Shown here piece by piece: positions 1-5,611 of a stretch of 9,839 bases of DNA. Positions within the stretch are counted from its first letter, which is position 1; each line of letters opens with the position of its first letter. The position numbers and the translations under genes were made by a program. The DNA lies in assembly GCA_018819005.1 (NCBI GenBank), contig JAHJQU010000063.1:1-9839 (forward strand), written 5' to 3'. The notes below the pieces were generated by a model that saw only the letters and a program-made list of their open reading frames with translations, was not told the origin of the DNA and did not search any database. This DNA comes from Pseudomonadota bacterium (GTDB taxonomy: Bacteria; Desulfobacterota; Desulfobacteria; Desulfobacterales; RPRI01).

Positions 1-32
1 ACAACTGCTATTATAAACCGTGGTTGTTCCAT
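1..32 (-). CDS. yidC: YidC membrane protein insertase, N-terminal fragment
   Basis: Only the first ten complete codons are inside the window; they read MEQPRFIIAV and the gene continues past the left edge. YidC inserts and folds inner-membrane proteins, alone or with SecYEG, and begins with a hydrophobic segment after a short charged N-terminus, which fits what is visible. The start is supported by a strong ribosome binding site, GGGGAGG at 44..38, five bases before the ATG. Identification rests mainly on position: yidC normally follows rpmH-rnpA-yidD in the same direction. Here a gap of about 160 bases separates it from yidD, longer than is usual for this cluster, so it may have its own promoter. 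Ten residues are too few to confirm the family independently. Confidence 0.75.
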   Translation of the reverse strand, partial: MEQPRFIIAV

Positions 33-37
33 TAAAA

Positions 38-56
38 CCTCCCCGATATAAATCGG
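38..56 (-). promoter_or_regulatory. Strong yidC ribosome binding site abutting a small hairpin
   Basis: On the minus strand GGGGAGG (44..38) lies five bases before the yidC ATG. Immediately upstream, CCGAT and ATCGG (56..43) can pair around a four-base TTAT loop. The last two G of the stem are the first two bases of the Shine-Dalgarno sequence, so folding could partly mask it. The stem is only 5 bp, so any effect on translation is speculative. The pairing and the ribosome binding site are directly visible. Confidence 0.5.
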
Positions 57-121
57 TGCTTAATTTTTCAGACTTTTTTTGATATATGCCATTAAAAGAA
101 TTATATACCAAAAAAAATGTG

Positions 122-150
122 AGTATTTGTAATTTATTATTCTTTGGCAA
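122..150 (-). promoter_or_regulatory. Possible weak promoter for yidC
   Basis: On the minus strand TTGCCA (150..145) is followed after 17 bases by AATACT (127..122), a 5/6 and 4/6 match to the sigma70 hexamers. A perfect TATAAT also occurs at 105..100 but has no recognisable -35 at normal spacing. Either could drive yidC separately from rpmH-rnpA-yidD and would explain the 160-base gap. In DNA this AT-rich such matches arise by chance, so this is tentative. Confidence 0.25.
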
Positions 151-192
151 TATGGCAGGGTTGCGGGATATTCATGCATTATTTATAAAGAT

Positions 193-408
193 TCATGGTA
201 CCGGGTCGATCCCGCCCGGATTATAAGGATTACATTTCAATATTCGCTTGATAGCAAGGAAAATCCCCCTTATCAGACCATAACGATATATAGCAACATA
301 CGCATATTCGGAACAGGATGGATAAAATCGACAAACAGGGCCAATCATTGGAGATATGACATATTGATATCCACGGATAAATAACAAAAATACCTTATTT
401 ATTATCAA
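193..408 (-). CDS. yidD: Membrane protein insertion efficiency factor YidD
   Basis: YidD is a small inner-membrane-associated protein that assists YidC-dependent insertion of membrane proteins. The 71-residue product is normal for the family (about 70-85 residues). It shows the hallmark RGYQYVISP segment at residues 12-20, CRFYPSCSEYA at 26-36 with C26 and C32, KRILKCNP at 54-61 with C59, and the terminal GGIDPVP. The predicted start is a TTG at 408..406 inside the 3' end of rnpA, giving a 14-base overlap. A purine-rich ribosome binding site (GAGGAAGGG, 418..410) lies just upstream. This N-terminus leaves about 11 residues before RGYQ, as expected for the family. The overlap suggests translational coupling to rnpA. 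No odd residues were seen. Confidence 0.95.
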   Translation of the reverse strand: MIINKVFLLFIRGYQYVISPMIGPVCRFYPSCSEYAYVAIYRYGLIRGIFLAIKRILKCNPYNPGGIDPVP

Positions 409-754
409 ACCCTTCCTCTATCTTAATAAATACATCTCGCAAAGATGAAAAAAATTGATCTGATTCCAGGCTTCCGGCTCCGCTTCTGGCAATAACATTT
501 ATATCCCAACTGTATCTGAACCTGTATCTGTTTATACGATAATATTCGCGAATGTATCGCTTGATTCTGTTGCGCAAAACAGCATTTCCTGATTTTTTCG
601 ATACAGTCAACCCAAGACGCCCTGTTCCAGATATTGCAGGAGAAAACAAGACTGTAAAGTGCCTGTTGTTAACTCTTCTCCCTGCTTCAGACAGCTTCAG
701 GAATTCTTTTCGATTTAGTATCCTATTCGTTTTTGAGAAATTGAAGTTATGCAA
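395..754 (-). CDS. rnpA: Ribonuclease P protein component
   Basis: RnpA is the protein subunit that binds the RNase P catalytic RNA and helps it cleave 5' leaders from pre-tRNAs. The 119-residue length is typical. The conserved N-terminal FSKTNRILNRKEF is at residues 6-18, GRLGLTVSKKSGNAV at 45-59, and the RNA-binding RNR signature NAVLRNRIKRYIREYYR at 57-73. The start appears to be TTG (754..752): the frame is closed by a TAA eight codons upstream with no ATG or GTG between, and AGAAG (766..762) sits seven bases before the TTG. It lies 60 bases downstream of rpmH in the universal rpmH-rnpA order and overlaps yidD. The start codon is inferred; the identity is secure. Confidence 0.96.
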   Translation of the reverse strand: MHNFNFSKTNRILNRKEFLKLSEAGRRVNNRHFTVLFSPAISGTGRLGLTVSKKSGNAVLRNRIKRYIREYYRINRYRFRYSWDINVIARSGAGSLESDQFFSSLRDVFIKIEEGFDNK

Positions 755-814
755 ATTTAAACTTCTGTGTGATTAATAACAACCCATCTTTTCAGACCGA
801 TTATTGATATTATA

Positions 815-949
815 TCAAACAGCTAAACGGGTCCTGCCCTTCGCTCTGCGCCTGTTAATAATATTCCTGCCCTGTTTAGTAGACATTCGTTTTAAAAAAC
901 CATGCGTCCTTGCCCGCTTTATTCTGCTTGGCTGATATGTTCTTTTCAT
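815..949 (-). CDS. rpmH: 50S ribosomal protein L34
   Basis: L34 is a small, very basic protein of the large ribosomal subunit. The 44-residue translation begins MKRTYQPSRIKRARTHGF and ends with the conserved RRAKGRTRLAV, a full-length match to the family pattern; the stop is TGA at 817..815. The ATG (949..947) is preceded by a purine-rich AAAAAGG (967..961) 11 bases upstream, a slightly long spacing. It is the first gene of the rpmH-rnpA-yidD group. In many bacteria this cluster lies near dnaA and the replication origin. The nearest good promoter is over 300 bases upstream, behind the RNase E/G gene, so the mRNA may have a long leader. Confidence 0.98.
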   Translation of the reverse strand: MKRTYQPSRIKRARTHGFLKRMSTKQGRNIINRRRAKGRTRLAV

Positions 950-1108
950 AATCTGTGTATCCTTTTTCTATTTATGTCCAATATGTCAAATATTTATGTT
1001 TCTCCTTCCACTTTTTAGTTGGAAGAAAGAGGTTAAGCCTTCGATGGTTTATTTTCCAATGATATTATCAAGGCTTTCAGAATCCTTTTAACCATAAAGC
1101 AGGGACTA

Positions 1109-1165
1109 TGGAACCATGAACCTACTCTTTGTAATTGTATAGCCTTTCGCTGGAACCCTTGAACC
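1109..1165. repeat. Two imperfect GGAACC/TGAACC direct repeats
   Basis: TGGAACC-A-TGAACC (1109-1122) recurs 42 bases on as TGGAACC-CT-TGAACC (1151-1165). Each unit is itself two near-copies of a GAACC core. On the minus strand this reads as GGTTCA/GGTTCC runs, and one frame translates as RVQGF. From memory, such tracts occur between genes in several delta-proteobacterial genomes and give spurious small ORFs. That comparison is recollection, not a search. No function is assigned. Confidence 0.4.
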
Positions 1166-1279
1166 CTCATAGTATCATCAACTCTTTTGGATATGATTCG
1201 TCTTTATTATGTTCCAAACCCGACCGTTTAAAATATTATATATGATAATAATTTCTTTGCGCCCTAATTATAAACGCGA

Positions 1280-1308
1280 AATAGACCACGTCTGTATCTC
1301 CATGTCAA
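1280..1308 (-). promoter_or_regulatory. Sigma70-type promoter for the rpmH operon
   Basis: On the minus strand a perfect TTGACA (1308..1303) is followed, after exactly 17 bases, by TCTATT (1285..1280), a 4/6 match to the -10 consensus. A T-rich run lies just upstream of the -35. A perfect TATAAT (1272..1267) followed by a GC-rich GGGCGC lies a few bases further on and could be an alternative -10 with a poor -35. It points toward rpmH and sits directly behind the RNase E/G stop codon, so it would start a new transcript with a leader of about 320 nt. Confidence 0.6.
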
Positions 1309-1309
1309 T

Positions 1310-1330
1310 AAAAAACGGGGGTTAGCGTTT
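1310..1330 (-). terminator. Weak intrinsic terminator after the RNase E/G gene
   Basis: On the minus strand AAACG (1330..1326) can pair with CGTTT around the eight-base loop CTAACCCC, and the stem runs into six consecutive T (1315..1310). The element begins at the last base of the RNase E/G stop codon and ends just before the -35 of the downstream promoter, a sensible place to end the upstream operon. A 5-bp stem is short for an intrinsic terminator, so read-through into rpmH is likely. Confidence 0.35.
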
Positions 1331-2868
1331 CATTCCTTAAATATTTCATATATTTCAAATTCGTGCAGGTGATATTCCGGTTTTGGATATATTACAATTT
1401 GCCTTCCTATCCTTTTTTCAAGAGTTGTTATAAGATGGTTTTCTTCTCCGTGAAGGAGCTCAGCTATTTCGGGGTGAACGTGCAGGGCCATCTTAATTCC
1501 GGCCACATCAAGAGCTTCTCGTTGTATTTCCCGATATATATTATAACAAATGGTCTGCCTTGATAATAAGTACCCCTCACCTTCACAGTAAAAACATGGT
1601 TCGCAAAGAGCTCTGGTTAAAGGCGATCTTATCCTTTTTCTGGTCATCTGAATTAACCCCATATCTGAAATAGGAAGAACATGGGTTTTGCTCTTATCTT
1701 TTGCCAAGGAGTCCTTTAGAGCATTAAAAACCTTTTCCTGGTTTTGCTTTTTTTCCATGTCTATAAAATCTATTATTATTATTCCTCCAAGGTCTCTTAG
1801 GCGGATCTGGTATGCAATTTCTTTTACAGCTTCCAAATTTGTCTTTAATATTGTTTCTTCCAGGTTGTGTTTCCCAACATACCTGCCCGTATTGACATCG
1901 ATTGCAACGAGTGCTTCCGTATGCTCTATAACTATATATCCGCCTGATTTCAGCCATATTTTTCTTTTTAAAGCCCGAGAAATATCACCCTCTAGATTAT
2001 ATGCATCAAAAATAGGCTCACAACCTTCATACATTTCAACAGAACTCTTCAGATTGGGCATGAATGTGTCAAGAAATGACAGAACTGACTCATAGTCGGG
2101 ACGGGAATCGATTATCATTTTTTCTGCTTCATGCATCAACAGGTCACGCGCAGACCGCAGACAGACCGTTAGTTCCCTGTGAAGCAGTGCCGGGGCAGGA
2201 GCAGACTTATATTTTTCCTGAATGTTCTTCCACAAATTTATTAGAAAATTCATTTCATAATCAAGCTTTTCTTCTTGTATGCCTTCTGCTGCGGTTCTTA
2301 TAATGTAGCCATAATTGTCTTTTCTCAAAGAAGAAACCATTTCTTTTAAACGGTTTCTTTCAGCTTCGTTCTCAATTCGTCTCGACACTCCGATATGATC
2401 TGAATTCGGCATCAGGACTATAAATCTTCCCGGAAGAGTAACATAGGAAGTTGCCCTTGCCCCTTTTGTCCCTATAGGTGGCTTTGCCACCTGAACAAGT
2501 ATCTGCTGTCCTTCGGTAATGAGTTCACTAATTCCTGTTTCATGATTTCTCTGCTTAGCAAAAACAGCTTCCTGATATAATTCGGCTGTTCCATTCTCTT
2601 CTTCTTCGCCGGTATCAATAAGCTCGATTTCCCTGCAGCTTCCGAAGTTCAAGTCATCAACATATATAAATGCCGCCTGATTTAGACCTATGTCTACAAA
2701 GGCTGCCTGCATGCCCGGTAATACCCTTTGAACTTTCCCTTTGTAAACATTTCCTGCAATATCAGAAACATTTCCGCGCTCAATAAAAAGCTCTGCGATT
2801 GTTCCGCCTTCAAGAAGAGCTATTCTCGTTTCATGTTCGCAAACATTAACAACAATCTTCTTGTACAT
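1330..2868 (-). CDS. rng: Ribonuclease E/G family endoribonuclease
   Basis: This family makes endonucleolytic cuts in single-stranded AU-rich RNA, acting in rRNA 5' maturation and mRNA decay. The 512 residues match the RNase G size class; the long C-terminal degradosome scaffold of E. coli RNase E is absent. An S1-like RNA-binding domain spans about residues 35-130 (GNVYKGKVQRVLPGMQAAFVDIG at 39-61, quoted in part: VLPGMQAAFVDIG) and carries an acidic insertion at about 78-117. The catalytic core has AIDVNTG with D324 and IIIIDFIDM with D367, equivalent to the Mg-binding aspartates D303 and D346 of E. coli RNase E. The zinc-link motif follows as C422-x2-C425, with an extra C428. The ATG has an AGAGG ribosome binding site five bases upstream. 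It lies 40 bases after the radical SAM gene in the same operon. RNase G-like is preferred to RNase E on length. Confidence 0.93.
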   Translation of the reverse strand: MYKKIVVNVCEHETRIALLEGGTIAELFIERGNVSDIAGNVYKGKVQRVLPGMQAAFVDIGLNQAAFIYVDDLNFGSCREIELIDTGEEEENGTAELYQEAVFAKQRNHETGISELITEGQQILVQVAKPPIGTKGARATSYVTLPGRFIVLMPNSDHIGVSRRIENEAERNRLKEMVSSLRKDNYGYIIRTAAEGIQEEKLDYEMNFLINLWKNIQEKYKSAPAPALLHRELTVCLRSARDLLMHEAEKMIIDSRPDYESVLSFLDTFMPNLKSSVEMYEGCEPIFDAYNLEGDISRALKRKIWLKSGGYIVIEHTEALVAIDVNTGRYVGKHNLEETILKTNLEAVKEIAYQIRLRDLGGIIIIDFIDMEKKQNQEKVFNALKDSLAKDKSKTHVLPISDMGLIQMTRKRIRSPLTRALCEPCFYCEGEGYLLSRQTICYNIYREIQREALDVAGIKMALHVHPEIAELLHGEENHLITTLEKRIGRQIVIYPKPEYHLHEFEIYEIFKE

Positions 2869-2908
2869 AAAAACCTCTCGATTTAATTATTTATATTTTG
2901 AACCAGCC

Positions 2909-5428
2909 TTATCGGGATGCCCAATCCTTCAAAGCATGGAGCTTCACTATACGAGTCATTTTTATCTCCTCGTCAGTAAGCGGAAAAATTTTTTTAAGAA
3001 CTTCAACAGGTCTTACCATATTGCCCGGCTCAGAAGATAATGACATCTCCAGTCTGTCATGTGATACAATCTTTATTGTTTTGACCAAGTCTTTCAGGTT
3101 TAAAAGTTTTTGTTTTCCTTTTCTATTTATTCTCTCAATTTCAAAATTTGCGCTCGTTTCATACAATTTAAGGCTTTCCGCACAAAAACTTCCAGACATT
3201 AATGAAACTTCATATGAATACATATTTGGACTGCCTGCTCTTGCAACCGGAACATAATCTTTACAATCAATGACAGCCAGTCCTTCAGGAAGTTGTTCAT
3301 TCAGTATCTCGGCAATTGCCTCCGGTTGAGTATTGTCTGTTACCGTCAAATAAAATGTTTCGCAAATACTCTCCATTCCAATAGGAAGGGTATCTTCAAA
3401 AGAAATTTTCGGCATGGGGTGAAATCCTTCTGAATAAACAACCTCAATTCCGGCACGCCTTATTGAGCGCAAAAAAATATTAATCAGCTCAAGGTGTCCG
3501 AAAAATCTCGCCAGGCCCCTTTTCGAAAAAAGAATTTTCAGCTTTTTACAAGCTCCTTTCTTCTTTTCAGTTTCCGCTGTTTTATTTACTTTTGCCTCAT
3601 CGTTGTAATGACTAAGTTTTGGCTCAATCTGACTAAAATCACATACTCCGCAACCGCTGCATTTGTCCCTGCAATCATCCGAAGTTTCAGCTCTTTTAGC
3701 TTTTTCAAGCTCGCTTATCAAAAACTCTTTTGAAATACCCGTATCAATATGATCCCATGGGAGAGGCTCTACAAGTGACCTTTCGCGCAAAAGATAAAAA
3801 CCTGTATCAATCCCGGTATCTTTAATGGCTTCTTCCCATAAATCGTATCTGAACCTCTCGCTCCAGCCATCAAACCTGCATCCACTCTGATATGCATTCA
3901 CAAGCAGGCTGCTAAGCCGCCGGTCACCACGTGCCCAAAGCCCTTCCAGCAGACTTACCTTAGGGTTCTGCCATTTGAAATGAATTCCTGAAACATGAAA
4001 AGCCTTCTTAATTTTCTCAATTTTTTCAGTTGATTCAGCCAGAGAAATCTGTGAACTCCACTGAAAAGGTGTGTGCGCTTTTGGAATAAATGTTGTTACG
4101 CTAACATTAATGGAACTGTTTTTCCTGCTTCTTGCTTTGCGGAGTTTATAAACAAGATCAATTAATGCCTTTATATCATCGTCTGTTTCTGTCGGAAGAC
4201 CAATCATAAAATATAGCTTTATTACCTGCCGGTCCATGCCAAGAGCAGTATGTACTGAACTTATGATATCCTCTTCGGTAATGTTTTTATTTATAACATC
4301 TCTTAGTCTCTGACTTCCTGCTTCAGGGGCGATAGTAAAGCCCGTTTTTCGGACTTTTTTTACAAGATTGATTAGATCTGGGGTCAGAGAACCGGCACGA
4401 AGCGATGGAAAAGAAACAGCAATATGCTTTGATTCATACAAGGCCATCAGGCGCTCAAGGAGAGGTGACAAGGAGCAATAATCTCCGGTGCTTAACGACA
4501 GCAAAGAGACATCCTCATAACCCGTTGAACCAATTGATTTATTGGAAATATCAATTATGTTTTCCAAAGATCGTTCGCGAACAGGCCGGTATATCATCCC
4601 GGCCTGACAGAATCTGCAACCCCGCGTACAACCCCTTGATATTTCAATACGAAGACGATCATGAACTGGCCTCCCGAAGGGAACTACCGGCATATCAGGA
4701 AATGGCGCATAATCAAGATCGGGGATTATGCTTCTAACCACCTTTGAATATCCGGCAGAAACCGGCAATATAGTTTGAAACCCGCGCTCGTCATATTTTG
4801 CTTCAAAAAAAGAAGGGATATAAACCCCTTTTATTTCAGACCATGCTTTTAGAAGAAACTCCTTGTCGTTGCTCGCGTTCTCCTTCCACCGAATCCACGC
4901 CATTGCCATTTCAACAATAACATTTTCTCCGTCTCCTACAACTATGGCATCAAAAAAATCTGCAACCGGTTCCGGATTACATGTGCAGGGGCCCCCGGCA
5001 ATTATAAAAGGGTAAGTTTGATCCCTCTCTTTTGAATAAAAGGGAATCTTTGCAAGATCGAGCATCATTAATACGTTTGTATAATTAAGCTCATACAGGA
5101 GGCTTAAGCCTATTATATCAAACGTGTTAAGGGGTCTTTGGTTTTCTAGTGACAAAAGCGGTATATTTGAAGCTCTGAGATATGCCTCATAATCCGGGGC
5201 AGGAACAAAAACTCTTTCAGCGGCTATGTTTTCATGTTTATTTAAAATATGATACAGAATTTGAAGCCCGAAATGTGATGTGCCGACTTCATATAAATCA
5301 GGGAAAGCCAGGGCAATGGAAAGCTTTACATTATTATAATCTTTTTTTATTGAATTAATCTCTGAACCCAAATACCGGCTTGGTTGTTCAACAAGCGGTA
5401 ATATATCGTTAATGTTTGCTATTTTCAT
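2909..5428 (-). CDS. Radical SAM protein fused to a DUF2344-type domain
   Basis: The 839-residue protein combines two modules that are separate neighbouring genes in many bacteria (I recall the TIGR03960-type radical SAM protein and the TIGR03936/DUF2344 'radical SAM-linked' protein). Residues about 34-170 form a B12-binding-like fold, including GGPCTCNPEPVADFFDAIVVGDGE (145-168, key residues GGP and GDGE). The radical SAM domain follows, with the [4Fe-4S] motif C267-x3-C271-x2-C274 in SRGCTRGCRFCQAG. A compact cysteine cluster, C586-x3-C590-x2-C593-x2-C596, probably binds another metal centre. The DUF2344-like part starts near residue 631 (KILFSKRGLARFFGHLELI, then YSEGFHPMPKISF). No substrate is known to me. 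Its place upstream of the RNase E/G gene is a recurrent arrangement and suggests an RNA- or ribosome-related role, by inference only. The ATG at 5428 has a poor ribosome binding site (AAAAGAA). Confidence 0.9.
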   Translation of the reverse strand: MKIANINDILPLVEQPSRYLGSEINSIKKDYNNVKLSIALAFPDLYEVGTSHFGLQILYHILNKHENIAAERVFVPAPDYEAYLRASNIPLLSLENQRPLNTFDIIGLSLLYELNYTNVLMMLDLAKIPFYSKERDQTYPFIIAGGPCTCNPEPVADFFDAIVVGDGENVIVEMAMAWIRWKENASNDKEFLLKAWSEIKGVYIPSFFEAKYDERGFQTILPVSAGYSKVVRSIIPDLDYAPFPDMPVVPFGRPVHDRLRIEISRGCTRGCRFCQAGMIYRPVRERSLENIIDISNKSIGSTGYEDVSLLSLSTGDYCSLSPLLERLMALYESKHIAVSFPSLRAGSLTPDLINLVKKVRKTGFTIAPEAGSQRLRDVINKNITEEDIISSVHTALGMDRQVIKLYFMIGLPTETDDDIKALIDLVYKLRKARSRKNSSINVSVTTFIPKAHTPFQWSSQISLAESTEKIEKIKKAFHVSGIHFKWQNPKVSLLEGLWARGDRRLSSLLVNAYQSGCRFDGWSERFRYDLWEEAIKDTGIDTGFYLLRERSLVEPLPWDHIDTGISKEFLISELEKAKRAETSDDCRDKCSGCGVCDFSQIEPKLSHYNDEAKVNKTAETEKKKGACKKLKILFSKRGLARFFGHLELINIFLRSIRRAGIEVVYSEGFHPMPKISFEDTLPIGMESICETFYLTVTDNTQPEAIAEILNEQLPEGLAVIDCKDYVPVARAGSPNMYSYEVSLMSGSFCAESLKLYETSANFEIERINRKGKQKLLNLKDLVKTIKIVSHDRLEMSLSSEPGNMVRPVEVLKKIFPLTDEEIKMTRIVKLHALKDWASR

Positions 5429-5611
5429 TTCTTTTATATTAAAGCCTTTTAGGAAAAATTTTTTGATGTTTGAAAAACTCGACTTGATATTGTATATTAC
5501 ATTACATTAATAATAAAGAAAAACAAGCTGGGCGATCCGCTGTATTATATTGCTGTATGAATTTAATTTCATTTTTCATTAAAAGCGCAGACCAATGGAT
5601 AGTATAATTAT
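5429..5611. promoter_or_regulatory. Divergent control region between the radical SAM gene and asnS
   Basis: This AT-rich stretch of 183 bases must hold promoters for both flanking genes. The asnS promoter is clear and listed separately. For the leftward operon I see only a weak candidate, TTTATT-17-TACAAT, within about 5485-5516 on the minus strand. An imperfect palindrome (ATGAATTTAATTTCAT, 5557-5572, 14 of 16 positions symmetric) lies in the asnS leader and could be an operator, but such AT-rich symmetry may be chance. No T-box-like structure was recognised. Confidence 0.4.
5470..5498 (+). promoter_or_regulatory. Sigma70-type promoter for asnS
   Basis: TTGAAA (5470-5475) and TATATT (5493-5498) are separated by exactly 17 bases, each one or two bases from consensus. 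Transcription would start near 5505 and give a leader of roughly 107 nt before the asnS ATG. No other promoter match as good was found upstream of asnS. Confidence 0.6.

Larger units (their letters stand above)
950..1329. other. 380-base intergenic region, probable rpmH leader
   Basis: No established gene is visible between rpmH and the RNase E/G gene. The right end holds a terminator-like element and a promoter (listed separately). The middle holds two related GGTTC-rich segments: on the plus strand TGGAACC-A-TGAACC at 1109-1122 and TGGAACC-CT-TGAACC at 1151-1165. A 45-codon open frame on the minus strand (1170..1033, starting ATG) runs through them, but it lacks a clear ribosome binding site and matches no family I know, so I do not call it a gene. 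AAGCCTT (1034-1040) and AAGGCTT (1070-1076) can pair around a loop of about 30 bases, and CTTCCA/TGGAAG (1005-1025) forms a second small hairpin. No tRNA cloverleaf or consensus DnaA box was found. Confidence 0.6.

Noticed and set aside
1141..1175. tRNA T-arm (GGTTCAA on the minus strand)
   Set aside because: The flanking bases cannot form the five-base T stem and there is no cloverleaf; the motif belongs to a GAACC repeat.
950..1329. Replication origin next to rpmH
   Set aside because: No consensus DnaA box (TTATCCACA type) or cluster of near matches was found; TGTGTATCC at 954-962 has two mismatches. Gene context alone is not enough.
1688..2095. A 135-codon plus-strand open frame
   Set aside because: It lies wholly antisense to the RNase E/G gene, whose protein has clear catalytic motifs; the antisense translation resembles no family.
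2898..3257. A 119-codon plus-strand open frame
   Set aside because: It is antisense to the DUF2344 part of the radical SAM fusion gene and has no recognisable motif.
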